Shown piece after piece: positions 48,190 to 58,043 of a DNA stretch of 64,000 nucleotides. The notes under the pieces are model-generated. The model worked only from the letters and a program-made list of their open reading frames with translations, did no database searches and was not told the origin of the DNA. This DNA is from Tessaracoccus sp. MC1865. Its GTDB lineage: Bacteria; Actinomycetota; Actinomycetes; Propionibacteriales; Propionibacteriaceae. The stretch's first letter is position 1. Every line of letters starts with the position of its first letter. The stretch spans positions 1,612,001 to 1,676,000 of the forward strand of contig NZ_CP072596.1 of NCBI RefSeq assembly GCF_017815535.1, in the 5' to 3' direction. Made by a program: the position numbers and the translations under genes.

Positions 48190-49041
48190 ATGACCACAGT
48201 CCTGTCCATCCAGTCAGCCGTCGCCTACGGCCACGCAGGGAACTCATCGGCGGTTTTCCCGCTCCAGCGCCTGGGTGTCGACGTGTGGCCGGTGCACACA
48301 GTGAACTTCTCCAACCACACCGGCTACGGCAGTTGGAGGGGTCCGCTGATCCCGGCGGACGACGTGTGGGAGGTCGTCCAGGGCATCAACGACAGGGGAG
48401 TCCTGGGAAGGGTCGACGCCCTGCTGTGCGGGTACATGGGTGCGCCCGAGGTCGGCAAGGTGATCCTGGATGCCGGTGCCCTCATCAAGGAGCAGAACCC
48501 CAAGGCGCTCTTCTGCGCTGATCCGGTGATGGGCGACGTCGGTCGCGGCTTCTACGCCCGCCCGGGCATCCCGGAGTTCTGGCGCGATCACGTCGTCGGG
48601 GCCGTTGACATCATGACGCCGAACCTGTTCGAGTTGGAGTTCCTGACCGGGAGGCAGACCACGTCGATGGCCGGCGTCATCGAGGCCGCGCAGGAACTGC
48701 GGGCGAGAGGGCCGCGGGTGGTGGTGGTCACCTCTGTGGTCGGGGCTGACGCCTCGGCCGACGTCATGCGGATGGTGGCCGTCGACGATTCGGGCGCCTG
48801 GGAAGTCACCACCCCGGTCATCGACCGCACCTTCACCGGCTCCGGGGACCTCACCACCGCCGTGTTCTTGGCGAAGTGGCTGAAGACGCAGGATTCGGGC
48901 GATGCGCTGGGCCAGACAGCCTCCGTCGTCTACTCGGTGCTGGAGGCGACGGCGGCGGCAGACCACGAGGAACTGCGCCTCGTGGCCGCACAGAACGACC
49001 TGGTGGACCCACGGTTCGTCTTCATGGCCACGCGCCTCTGA
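48190..49041 (+). CDS. pdxY: pyridoxal kinase
   Basis: Phosphorylates pyridoxal in PLP salvage. 283 residues of the PfkB/ribokinase type: SIQSAVAYGHAGNSSAVFPLQRLGVDVWPVHTVNFSNHTGYGSWRG, DPVMGDVGRGFYARPGIPE and TPNLFELEFLTG match PdxY, and FTGSGDLTTAVFLA is the catalytic anion hole (GxGD). ATG 48190 is six bases after CAAAAT (48178-48183), so probably leaderless. Five bases separate it from the convergent MurA-like gene. Confidence 0.9.
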   Translation: MTTVLSIQSAVAYGHAGNSSAVFPLQRLGVDVWPVHTVNFSNHTGYGSWRGPLIPADDVWEVVQGINDRGVLGRVDALLCGYMGAPEVGKVILDAGALIKEQNPKALFCADPVMGDVGRGFYARPGIPEFWRDHVVGAVDIMTPNLFELEFLTGRQTTSMAGVIEAAQELRARGPRVVVVTSVVGADASADVMRMVAVDDSGAWEVTTPVIDRTFTGSGDLTTAVFLAKWLKTQDSGDALGQTASVVYSVLEATAAADHEELRLVAAQNDLVDPRFVFMATRL

Positions 49042-49047
49042 ACCCCC

Positions 49048-50586
49048 TCAGGCCTGGGCCGGCTCGCCCCAGAAGGTGTTGATGCTGGCACCCAGCTTGT
49101 TGAGGCGTTGGGGAAGGTCCTCGTAGCCGCGGTTGATGACGTAGACGTCCATCAGGGTGGTGGTGCCGCGGGCCGCGAGCGCCGCGAGCAGGAGGCACAC
49201 GGCGGGGCGCAGCGCCGGAGGCGATTCGATCCGACGGCCGCGCCACCGCGTCGGGCCGATGATCAGCAGGCGGTGGGCGTCCATCAACTGGATGTTCGCG
49301 CCGAACTCGGAGAGCTTCTTCAGGTGGATCGCCCGGTTGTCGTAGACCCAGTCATAGATGACGCTCTGGCCGGAGGCCGTGGCGCAGATGACCGCGAAGA
49401 ACGGCAGGTTGTCGATGTTGAGGCCGGGAAACGGCATGGGGTGGATCTTGTCCAGCGGCGCCGTCAGGTCTGACGGGATGACCGTGACGTCGACGAGGCG
49501 GGTTTGACCGTTGCGGCTGCGGTACTCGGCAGAGCGCTGGAGAACCTGGCCCATCTCGTCCAGAACGGCGAACTCCACCTCGAGGAACTCGATGGGGCAG
49601 CGGCGCACGGTGATCTCGGAGCGGGTCACGATGCCGGCGGTGAGCAGGCTCATCGCCTCGATGGGGTCTTCGGAGATGTCGTACTCGACGTCGGCCTCGA
49701 TGCGGTCCACGCCCGTGATGGTCAGCGTGGTGGTGCCGATGCCGTCGATGCGCACGCCGAGCATCTGCAGGTAGAAGCAGAGGTCCTGCACCATGTAATT
49801 GCCGGAGGCGTTGCGCAGCGTGGTGACGCCCGGGGTCCGGGCGGCCGCCATGATGGCGTTCTCCGTCACGGTGTCGCCGCGCTCGATCAGCGTGATGCTG
49901 CGGTGCTCCTCTGTGCTGTCGCCGATGGTGGCGTGGTAATGACCTTCCGTCGCCTCGACCGTGAGCCCCATCCGGCCGAGCGCCGACATGTGGGGGTGCA
50001 CGGTGCGCGCGCCGAGGTCGCAGCCTCCGGAGAAGGGGAGGCGGAACTCATCGAACTCGTGCATCAGCGGCCCGAGCAGCATGAGGATGGAGCGGGTGCG
50101 GCGGGCGGCGCGGGAATCGATGGTTTCAGGGGTGAGCTGGGTGGGGCGCTTGATCTCGAGGTCGTTGTCGCCGATCCAGGTCAGCTCGACGCCGATCGAG
50201 GTCAGTACCTCGGAGATCCTGTCCACCTCCTCGATGCGCGCGATGCCCCGCAGCACGGTGCGTCCGTGGTTGAGGAGGCTGGCGCAGAGGATGGCCATGG
50301 CTGCGTTCTTGGAGGTGCGCACGTCGATCTCGCCGGACAGCTTGTTGCCGCCCTCGATCTCGAAGTTGACCGTACCTTCGGTCACCGTCTGGATCAGTGG
50401 CATCTCCAGGGCTTCCGCGAGGCGTCCGATCATGCTCAGCGAGAGGTTCTGCTGCCCGTTCTCGATGCGGTGTACGGCGCTCTGGACGGTGCCCAGTTCG
50501 TCGGCCAGCTTCTGCTGGGACCAGCCCCGCGACGATCTGGCGTCGCGGATCATCCGGCCGATGGACTCACTAGTGGCTGCACTCAT
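49048..50586 (-). CDS. fusion of HTH (XRE/Cro-C1) domain and MurA-like enolpyruvyl transferase
   Basis: 512 residues. Residues 1-65 are a helix-turn-helix domain ([36 protein letters not shown]). From about 72 an EPSP-synthase-type domain follows, closest to UDP-GlcNAc enolpyruvyl transferase: Lys93 in TSKNAA and Cys189 in [15 protein letters not shown] correspond to MurA Lys22 and Cys115, the fosfomycin target. So catalysis looks possible. ATG 50586 is six bases after TAACCT, and a perfect 20-bp palindrome overlaps that -10, suggesting self-control. It diverges from lpdA. A second, ordinary murA may exist elsewhere. Confidence 0.85.
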   Translation of the reverse strand: MSAATSESIGRMIRDARSSRGWSQQKLADELGTVQSAVHRIENGQQNLSLSMIGRLAEALEMPLIQTVTEGTVNFEIEGGNKLSGEIDVRTSKNAAMAILCASLLNHGRTVLRGIARIEEVDRISEVLTSIGVELTWIGDNDLEIKRPTQLTPETIDSRAARRTRSILMLLGPLMHEFDEFRLPFSGGCDLGARTVHPHMSALGRMGLTVEATEGHYHATIGDSTEEHRSITLIERGDTVTENAIMAAARTPGVTTLRNASGNYMVQDLCFYLQMLGVRIDGIGTTTLTITGVDRIEADVEYDISEDPIEAMSLLTAGIVTRSEITVRRCPIEFLEVEFAVLDEMGQVLQRSAEYRSRNGQTRLVDVTVIPSDLTAPLDKIHPMPFPGLNIDNLPFFAVICATASGQSVIYDWVYDNRAIHLKKLSEFGANIQLMDAHRLLIIGPTRWRGRRIESPPALRPAVCLLLAALAARGTTTLMDVYVINRGYEDLPQRLNKLGASINTFWGEPAQA

Positions 50587-50592
50587 CAAAAC

Positions 50593-50615
50593 AGGTTATC
50601 TCATCGATGAGATAA
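50593..50615. promoter_or_regulatory. 20-bp palindromic operator over the promoter of the HTH-MurA gene
   Basis: TTATCTCATC / GATGAGATAA is a perfect palindrome (50596-50615). On the minus strand its last TAA is the start of the -10 TAACCT (50598-50593), which sits six bases before the ATG. A protein bound here would block polymerase. The HTH domain of the adjacent product is the obvious candidate ligand. Confidence 0.75.
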
Positions 50616-50677
50616 TCGGGGTATCGCGAGGATGGTTTGGTGTCACGGGGAGATCAAAGAGCACTAGAGTGGCAGTC

Positions 50678-52078
<1,401 letters not shown>

Positions 52079-52094
52079 GAGCGCTCAGGCTGCA

Positions 52095-52138
52095 GCGAAA
52101 CCCCACGCCACCCCGTGCCGTGGGGTTTCGCCTTTCTC
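52095..52138 (+). terminator. intrinsic terminator of lpdA
   Basis: GCGAAACCCCACG (52095-52107) pairs perfectly with CGTGGGGTTTCGC (52119-52131) around an 11-base loop, followed by CTTTCT, 16 bases after the stop. Confidence 0.88.
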
Positions 52139-52185
52139 CGGCTGGGCCGGGCTAGGCTCAAGGCATCATAAGGGAGGGCCGGGAG

Positions 52186-52956
52186 ATGACTGGATCGCCG
52201 GGATTTCGCGTCGACGGTGAGGTGGCCGTCGTCACCGGGTCGTCGAAGGGGATCGGCCAAGCGGTCGCCGTCGCTCTGGCGGAGGCCGGTGCCCGAGTCG
52301 CTGTGACGGCGCGTCAGGAGGACTCCCTTGCGGAGACGGTCGCGTTGATCGAGGCCGCTGGGGGAGTGGCGCTGGCGGTGGCCTGGGATGTCCGTGATCC
52401 GGATCGAGCAGCCCAGGCAGTCGCGGAGATCGAGGCGAAACTCGGGCCGCTCACGCTCGCGGTCAACAACGCCGGCATCGCAGGGCCCACACCGGCCTTG
52501 GACATCACGCCCGAGTTCTGGCGCTCTGTCCAAGGGACCAACCTGGACGGCCTGTTCTGGTGTTGTCAGGCAGAAGGCCGGGCGATGATCGCCAACGGGC
52601 GCGGCGCGATCGTCAACATCGCCTCGATCTCCGCCACCATAGCGAATCGGGACCACGATCAGGCCGCGTACAACACGGCGAAGGCCGGGGTGGTGCACCT
52701 GTCGAAGTCGTTGGCCGTCGAGTGGGTGCGCAAGGGGATCAGGGTCAACGTGGTCAGCCCCGGCTACACCGCCACACCGATGAACTCTCCGGAGCGCGTA
52801 GGCGACCTCCTGCCAATATGGCGTGACTCCACCCCCATGGGACGACTGGCCGAACCCCGCGAGATCGCCCTGCCCGTCTTGTTCCTGCTCAGCCCTGCCG
52901 CAAGCTACATCACTGGTGCAGATCTGTTGGTCGACGGCGGCTACTGCTGCTGGTGA
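52186..52956 (+). CDS. short-chain dehydrogenase/reductase
   Basis: 256 residues with the full SDR motif set: AVVTGSSKGIGQAVA (cofactor loop), NNAGIAG, IASISA with catalytic Ser, YNTAKAG (Tyr-x-x-x-Lys) and SPGYTATPM. NAD(P)-dependent oxidation or reduction of an alcohol/ketone; FabG-like but substrate unknown. TAGGCT at 52153-52158 is a likely -10 and AGGGAGGG is the ribosome site. Confidence 0.92.
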   Translation: MTGSPGFRVDGEVAVVTGSSKGIGQAVAVALAEAGARVAVTARQEDSLAETVALIEAAGGVALAVAWDVRDPDRAAQAVAEIEAKLGPLTLAVNNAGIAGPTPALDITPEFWRSVQGTNLDGLFWCCQAEGRAMIANGRGAIVNIASISATIANRDHDQAAYNTAKAGVVHLSKSLAVEWVRKGIRVNVVSPGYTATPMNSPERVGDLLPIWRDSTPMGRLAEPREIALPVLFLLSPAASYITGADLLVDGGYCCW

Positions 52957-52963
52957 CCGTGGA

Positions 52964-53407
52964 TCAGACGGTGAACAGGGGATCGCCGACAGCCACGTCG
53001 GCCCCGACCGCCGCGCCCGTCACAGAATCCGGTGCGTGGTCCATGACGGCGACGACCACCGTCGTGGAGACTCCTGGCTGATCGATGTCATCCGGGTTCC
53101 AGGCGACAATGGGCGTGCCCGCGCTGACGGAGTCGCCCCTGGATGCGAGGACCTCGAAGCCGTCGCCGTGGAGTTGCACGGTGTTGATCCCGATGTGCAC
53201 GAGGATGCCGACGCTGTCGTCGACCATCAGGATGAACGCATGGGGGTCGACCTTCAGCAGCCGTCCGTCGGCAGGAGCAAGGATCTGCGCGGGACCGGCG
53301 AGCGGCTCAATCCCCACGCCGGGACCGACGATCTGCTCACTGAAGACAGGGTCATCTACGTCGCGCATCGCGATCACATGGCCGGCACATGGCGCCAGAA
53401 TCTGCAT
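52964..53407 (-). CDS. PTS glucose-type EIIA (Crr) protein
   Basis: 147 residues forming a single IIA-Glc domain. ILAPADGRLLKVDPHAFILMVDDSVGILVHIGINTVQLHGDGF contains both His residues, the phosphorylated one in ILVHIGINTV. Receives phosphate from HPr and passes it to an EIIBC permease; no permease, HPr or EI gene lies nearby. ATG 53407 has GAGGAG five bases upstream. It converges on the SDR gene. Confidence 0.92.
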   Translation of the reverse strand: MQILAPCAGHVIAMRDVDDPVFSEQIVGPGVGIEPLAGPAQILAPADGRLLKVDPHAFILMVDDSVGILVHIGINTVQLHGDGFEVLASRGDSVSAGTPIVAWNPDDIDQPGVSTTVVVAVMDHAPDSVTGAAVGADVAVGDPLFTV

Positions 53408-53499
53408 GGAAACTCCTCAGTTTCACATCATCTTCTCACGCAACTTCTTGGGGGGTCCGACGGCCCCGGCATCTCGTGGAGGTGGCTAGCATCGTCCCC

Positions 53500-53922
53500 A
53501 TGACAGCATGCATCTTTTGCGGGATCGTGGCCGGGGCGGTCCCGTGCGCCAAGGTCGCCGAGGATGACACGACGTTCGCCTTCATGGACATCGATCCCGG
53601 TTCGGAGGGCCACCTGTTGGTGATCCCGAAGCGGCACACCGCCGATCTCATGGAGATCGCCGGAGACGATCTGGCGGCCACCACGCTCGCTGCGCAGCGG
53701 ATCGCCAAAGTCATGGTGTCCGAACTCGGCGCCGACGGCGTCAACCTGCTGAACTGCAGCGGCGAGGCGGCCTGGCAAACCGTCTTTCATTTCCACCTGC
53801 ACGTGATCCCGCGTTACCGCGACAAGAACAAGGACCGGCTGCAGTTGCCGTTCGAGCCCGGCAGGCCGGCAGACACTGATGCCATTGCACGACAGGCAAA
53901 GGTGCTGGCTGCATCGCTCTGA
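53500..53922 (+). CDS. HIT family nucleotide hydrolase
   Basis: 140 residues: TACIFCGIVAGAVPCAKVAEDDTTFAFMDIDPGSEGHLLVIPKRH is a typical start with the CxxC-like pair, and HFHLHVIPRY is the histidine-triad motif. Likely hydrolyses dinucleotides or AMP adducts. ATG 53500 is seven bases after TAGCAT (53487-53492), so probably leaderless. The next gene is a LuxR regulator after a 199-base gap. Confidence 0.93.
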   Translation: MTACIFCGIVAGAVPCAKVAEDDTTFAFMDIDPGSEGHLLVIPKRHTADLMEIAGDDLAATTLAAQRIAKVMVSELGADGVNLLNCSGEAAWQTVFHFHLHVIPRYRDKNKDRLQLPFEPGRPADTDAIARQAKVLAASL

Positions 53923-54052
53923 GCGGAGAAGCCCCCTCCCGGCGACCCCAACCCGTATGACCGATAAGCAACATTATGTCATTCTATATGGTTGGGCTCG
54001 ACGCTCGCAGCTGCGGGGCGCGGGAGGGCTTACTCAAACCAACTGTCACTTG

Positions 54053-54082
54053 ACAGGGGTCTTGTGAGCCGTCCTCCCCTGT
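54053..54082 (+). promoter_or_regulatory. inverted repeat upstream of the LuxR gene
   Basis: ACAGGGG (54053-54059) and CCCCTGT (54076-54082) are perfect complements with 16 bases between, about two helical turns centre to centre. TAGTCT at 54085-54090 just after it could be the -10. An operator is inferred. The stretch before it (53955-54000) is unusually AT-rich for the window. Confidence 0.4.
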
Positions 54083-54121
54083 TCTAGTCTGGCCTTCTTC
54101 ACGAGCGTTCGGGGGACGATC

Positions 54122-54871
54122 ATGGGACGGCACTGGATCGACGCCGCCGCGGAAATACTCGAGGCGCCAACCGCAACCACTGGTCGCGCCCGCCTCGCCG
54201 CTGCCATCACGGATCATCTCGGCGCCGTCCAGGCCGTTCGGATGACGGTACCCACCCACGGCGAGGTGGTGTGGGGATTCTTCGGATCGGTCCCCCGTCC
54301 GCCCTCGGCAGTGTTGCCGTCGGCCGACGACATCAGGACGCATCCGCTCCACAGGTTCCATGCCGAGACCGGCCACCATGGCCCCATGCTCATGGCGGAC
54401 GCCCTCCACACAGGGCGCTCTCTCAGGCGCAAAGCCCAGGAAATCATCGAGCGGTTGCACCTCACCACGCACCAAGTCTCGATGCCCTTGGAGCCGGTGG
54501 ACGCGAGGTACCACGGATGGACGATCGTCAGTGACACCCCCATGTCCCGCGCGGCCGTAGAATCCCTCGGCGCACTTCAATCGCTCATCCGTGGTCTGGA
54601 GAGACACCTCGAACTCCTCGGCGACCCCGACGGGAATCCGACGGTGAACCTGACCTCGCGGGAACGCGTGGTGCTCGCGATGCTGGCCCGGGGCTCCACG
54701 GCCCGCGGCATTGCGGCCAAGCTGCTGATCTCGCCCCGCACCGTGCACAAACACCAGGAGAACCTGTACCGGAAGCTCGGTGCCGACGATCGGCTCTCTG
54801 CCGTGCTGCGAGCTCAGGAGTGCGGGCTACTCCCCCGGGCAACCCGCACCCCGGAGATCACCACGGCTTAG
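54122..54871 (+). CDS. LuxR-family transcriptional regulator
   Basis: 249 residues. The C-terminal GerE-type HTH (about 176-235) reads LTSRERVVLAMLARGSTARGIAAKLLISPRTVHKHQENLYRKLGADDRLSAVLRAQ. The N-terminal 170 residues are not a receiver domain and match nothing I recognise; they may be a GAF-like sensor. An AT-rich upstream region with an inverted repeat suggests self-regulation. Converges on a small gene with a four-base overlap. Confidence 0.85.
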   Translation: MGRHWIDAAAEILEAPTATTGRARLAAAITDHLGAVQAVRMTVPTHGEVVWGFFGSVPRPPSAVLPSADDIRTHPLHRFHAETGHHGPMLMADALHTGRSLRRKAQEIIERLHLTTHQVSMPLEPVDARYHGWTIVSDTPMSRAAVESLGALQSLIRGLERHLELLGDPDGNPTVNLTSRERVVLAMLARGSTARGIAAKLLISPRTVHKHQENLYRKLGADDRLSAVLRAQECGLLPRATRTPEITTA

Positions 54872-55098
54872 CTGGCTTCTTCCTCGCCATTGCCGTCGTC
54901 GCCCTTGCATTCGGCCACGAGGCTCCTCAGATCCATGTCGAGTTGCATGAACTGGTCCTCGGTGAGGTAGTTGAAGGGCTTGGGCTCCTTGCCCTTCTTG
55001 TAGTAGGCGCCACCCCCGGTGATGGCCTTCGAGTGGATCATCGGCTCCTGAGTGAGGTTGTTCTCCTCCATGAAGCCCTTGACGGCCTTGTCCGCCAT
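54868..55098 (-). CDS. small hypothetical protein
   Basis: 76 residues, MADKAVKGFMEENNLTQEPMIHSKAITGGGAYYKKGKEPKPFNYLT, then an acidic tail (DDGNGEEEAS). Not recognised. GAGGAG nine bases before the ATG supports it as a real gene. No membrane segment or cysteine pair. Function unknown. Confidence 0.6.
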   Translation of the reverse strand: MADKAVKGFMEENNLTQEPMIHSKAITGGGAYYKKGKEPKPFNYLTEDQFMQLDMDLRSLVAECKGDDGNGEEEAS

Positions 55099-55265
55099 GT
55101 GGCCACACTCCTCGAGGTCCTCCGGTGTCGTGCTCCACCAATGGGGTGATCCCTCAGGCTACCCCTGCGGGCCTGATCCGCCATTTTCGCTTCCCTTGTC
55201 AACGTCCTTGAGTAGCGTGGAGACTCAGCACCCCGCGTGCACCAGACGAGCGAAGGAGTCCTGCC

Positions 55266-55973
55266 ATGTTCGACTATCAAGAGATCCTCGACGACCTCCC
55301 CATGGATCAGATCGCGCACCAGGTGGGAGAACCGCGCGCCGAGGTGGAGAACGCCGTGCGCAACGCCCTGCCGGCCCTCCTCATGGGCCTCGGTGCGAAC
55401 GCGCAGGACCCTGCTGGCGAGGCATCCCTGGCCCGGGCGTTGCAGGATCACGACCCCGCGTTGCTGCGCGGTGGTGTCAATCTCTCGCAGGTGGACACCG
55501 CTGAGGGCGCCAAGATCAGCCACAACATCTTCGGTCGCAACGAAGAGGCGGTCGTGAATCAGCTCGGCGGGCTGGGCGGCGGCAGCGGCCTCATCCAGAA
55601 GCTCATCCCGATCCTCGCCCCCATCGTCATGTCCTGGCTCGCCGGCAAGTTCATGGGCCGTGACGAGCGCCAGGGCCAGCCGGAAGCGACACCCACAGGA
55701 CGTGGCGGTGGCGGTCTCGGCGACATCCTCGGTCAGGTGTTGGGCGGCGGCCGAGGCGAGCAGGCTCCCCCGCCGTCGACCCCTCAGACCGATCCGCAGT
55801 TCCGGGCACCCGCGCCGACGAACACCCCCGGTGCACCCACCATGCCGTTCCCGGACGAGGACGAGAACCCGCTCCCCCAGACGCAGCAGACCAACCAGCC
55901 CAGCGGCGGCGGCCTCGGAGGCGGCGTGCTCGGCCAGATTCTGGGAGACCTGCTGGGCGGCGGGCGCCGCTGA
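55266..55973 (+). CDS. DUF937 domain protein
   Basis: 235 residues. The N-terminal 130 residues match DUF937: YQEILDDLPMDQIAHQVGEPRAEVENAVRNALPALLMGLGANAQDP, then HNIFGRNEEAVVNQLG and LIPILAPIVMSWLAGKF. The C-terminal 100 residues are Gly/Pro/Gln-rich, with the short repeat GGLG(D/G)xLGQxLG(G/D) near 140 and 215. Function unknown. GAAGGAG lies 7-8 bases before the ATG. Confidence 0.85.
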   Translation: MFDYQEILDDLPMDQIAHQVGEPRAEVENAVRNALPALLMGLGANAQDPAGEASLARALQDHDPALLRGGVNLSQVDTAEGAKISHNIFGRNEEAVVNQLGGLGGGSGLIQKLIPILAPIVMSWLAGKFMGRDERQGQPEATPTGRGGGGLGDILGQVLGGGRGEQAPPPSTPQTDPQFRAPAPTNTPGAPTMPFPDEDENPLPQTQQTNQPSGGGLGGGVLGQILGDLLGGGRR

Positions 55974-56089
55974 CAGGGATCACCTCAGGAGCTCCGTGGC
56001 CGGCCTCGCGCTCCCCCTCCTGGGGCGGGGCCGACGCTCGGCCGGGAGCAGTCTCTTGCCGTTCGGAGATCCCGCCCCTCCCTGAGGCC

Positions 56090-56713
56090 TTACTCCTCGA
56101 ACGGCGCCGGGTCTCCGGCGCCCACCCGGGCGACCTCCGGCACATCGCCGGTCATGTCGATCACCGTGGTGGGGTCGACGCCGCAGTCACCGCTGTCGAT
56201 CACCGCTTCCACCTGGTGGTCCAGCAGTTCCTTGATGGCCCACCCGTCGGTCTGCGCCTCCTCATGGCCGGGCAGCAGGAGGGTCGAGGACAACAGGGGC
56301 GCACCGTAGGTGGCCAGCAGATCCAGCGTGGTGCGATGATCGGGGATGCGGACGCCGACGGTGCGCTTCTTTGGATGCATCATCATCTTGGGCACTTCCC
56401 GGGTGGCCTGCAGGATGAACGTGTACGGCCCGGGCGTGGCCGCCTTCACGGCCCGGAACACCCGGTTGTCCATCTGCACGTACTCACCCAGCTTGGCGAA
56501 CTCGTCGACGACGAGCGTGAAGTGGTGCTTGTCATCCAGGTTGCGGATGCGCCTGATGCGTTCGATGCCCTCCGCGTTGCCGAGGGCGCATCCGAGCGCG
56601 AAACAGGAGTCCGTGGGGTAGACGATCAGGCCACCGTCGGCCAGGATCCGGGCAGCCTGCGCGAGGGTGCGCGGCTGGGGGTTGTCAGGATGCACATCGA
56701 AGTACTGAGCCAT
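56090..56713 (-). CDS. L-threonylcarbamoyladenylate synthase family protein (YciO/Sua5/YrdC)
   Basis: 207 residues. LADGGLIVYPTDSCFALGCAL, RNLDDKHHFTLVVDEF, PGPYTFILQATREVPKMM and GVRIPDH follow the YrdC/YciO fold. The extended N-terminus and KMMMHPKKRTVG are closer to YciO than to the essential TsaC, so a tRNA t6A role is uncertain. ATG is six bases after TAGCCT (56720-56725 on this strand), so leaderless; that -10 overlaps the end of the preceding aldo/keto reductase gene. Confidence 0.88.
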   Translation of the reverse strand: MAQYFDVHPDNPQPRTLAQAARILADGGLIVYPTDSCFALGCALGNAEGIERIRRIRNLDDKHHFTLVVDEFAKLGEYVQMDNRVFRAVKAATPGPYTFILQATREVPKMMMHPKKRTVGVRIPDHRTTLDLLATYGAPLLSSTLLLPGHEEAQTDGWAIKELLDHQVEAVIDSGDCGVDPTTVIDMTGDVPEVARVGAGDPAPFEE

Positions 56714-56722
56714 TGATCCAGG

Positions 56723-57610
56723 CTACCCACGGGCCAGGAGTTCATGGCTGATCCTGGCAACTTCATCGCCTGTCAGAGTGAGGTTCATGGCGGCTGCCGA
56801 GTCCGCGATGGTCTCCGGCCGTGAGGAGCCGGGGATGGGGATGAGGTGCTCGTCGAGCGCCAGCATCCAGGCCAGTAGGGCCTGCTGAGGGCTCACGCCG
56901 TGTGCCTCGCCCGTCTCCGCGAGGACCGGGTAGTTCTCGCCCACCTTCGCGGCAGGTCCGCCCGTGCCACCCAGGGGCGAGAACGGCAGGAAGGCGATGT
57001 CGCGGGCGGAGCAGTAGTCGAGTTCCTGCTTGCTTGTGTGGTTGAAGCGAGGCGAGAACTCGTTCTGGACGGCGGCGAGCCCACCGTCGCCCAGCACTTC
57101 GAGGGCGATGGCGATCTCCTCGACATTGGCGTTGGAGATGCCCACCTCCCCCACCAGGCCCTCGCGCTTGAACTGGGCGAAGGCCTCCACCTCGGCGGCG
57201 TACGTGATGCTGCGGTCCGGCCGGTGGAGGTAGTAGAGGTCGATCCGGCTGACGCCGAGGTTCTCGAGCGACGCCTCGAGCCGGCTGCGCAGGTAGTCGG
57301 CGGAGCCGTTGCGGCCCCACTTCTCCCCCTCGGCGCGGGTGATCCCGGCCTTCGTCGCGACCACCACCTTCGAGGTGTCGCCGCCGTAGGCGCGCAGGGC
57401 CTCGGCGATGAGTTGCTCGTTGTGGCCCATCGTGTCCCACGAGGGTGCGTAGATGTCGGCCGTGTCGATCAAGGTGATCCCGGCGTCCAGGGCCGCGTGG
57501 ACCATAGCGATCCCCCTGTCGCGCGGCGCCCCCTCGAACGAGGCGGGCATCCCGCCCAGGCCGATGGGTGAAACGGAGAACTGTCCAATGCGTCGTTGCT
57601 GAGCTGCCAT
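56723..57610 (-). CDS. aldo/keto reductase
   Basis: 295 residues. The TIM-barrel motifs are FSVSPIGLGGMPASFEG, ITLIDTADIYAP (catalytic Asp and Tyr), VVATKAG (Lys), DLYYLHRPD (His) and IPIPGSSRPETI (NADP phosphate loop). Broad carbonyl reduction expected; substrate unknown. ATG 57610 is seven bases after TAGCAT (57618-57623 on this strand), so leaderless; the frame is open upstream without similarity. Confidence 0.92.
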   Translation of the reverse strand: MAAQQRRIGQFSVSPIGLGGMPASFEGAPRDRGIAMVHAALDAGITLIDTADIYAPSWDTMGHNEQLIAEALRAYGGDTSKVVVATKAGITRAEGEKWGRNGSADYLRSRLEASLENLGVSRIDLYYLHRPDRSITYAAEVEAFAQFKREGLVGEVGISNANVEEIAIALEVLGDGGLAAVQNEFSPRFNHTSKQELDYCSARDIAFLPFSPLGGTGGPAAKVGENYPVLAETGEAHGVSPQQALLAWMLALDEHLIPIPGSSRPETIADSAAAMNLTLTGDEVARISHELLARG

Positions 57611-57620
57611 GTCTCTGATG

Positions 57621-58043
57621 CTACTTGCCCCGGAGTGGGTCGACCGGGGAAGCACGTTCAGCTGTCACCGAAATCGTGCCCGGAATGAACGGCAGCGAGA
57701 TGTCGGCCAACTCGACGGCGCAGGTGATCGACACCGTGACCGCCGCCTGGGTGCCGAGCGCCCGCGCAACCCCGGTCGCGTCGGTGTCCACGGCCGTGTG
57801 CCGGCACGCGACGTCGCGCTGCAGCAGAGCCTGTTCGATGGCCGAGCGGGCCTCCCGCTGGGCCGCCGGCACGCTCCGCTCCAACGATGCGGCCCTCGCT
57901 CCGGCCGCCGCTGCGGCACCGACGTGCTGTTCCGCCAGCACCCCCCGGGCCAACGTCAGCAGGAGGCCGATGAACAGCACCAGCGCAGGCAGCACGACGG
58001 AGGCCTCCACCGAGACCGCGAGGCCCCGCTCCCCTCGGATCAT
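57621..58043 (-). CDS. TadE-like pseudopilin, second of a pair
   Basis: 140 residues. A short charged N-terminus, MIRGERGLAVSVEASVVLPALVLFIGLLLTLARGVL, gives one hydrophobic helix preceded by ERG...VE, like the TadE/TadF family of minor pseudopilins; the rest is extracellular, with two cysteines (about 80 and 108). The start overlaps the stop of the upstream TadE-like gene (ATGA). No TadA ATPase, TadB/C or Flp gene is present on either side. Confidence 0.75.
   Translation of the reverse strand: MIRGERGLAVSVEASVVLPALVLFIGLLLTLARGVLAEQHVGAAAAAGARAASLERSVPAAQREARSAIEQALLQRDVACRHTAVDTDATGVARALGTQAAVTVSITCAVELADISLPFIPGTISVTAERASPVDPLRGK

Noticed and set aside
49961-50677. Extended N-terminus for lpdA reading back through the HTH-MurA gene.
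   Set aside because: The frame is open but antisense to a real gene; the conserved FAD motif starts right after the ATG at 50678, which has a -10 seven bases upstream.
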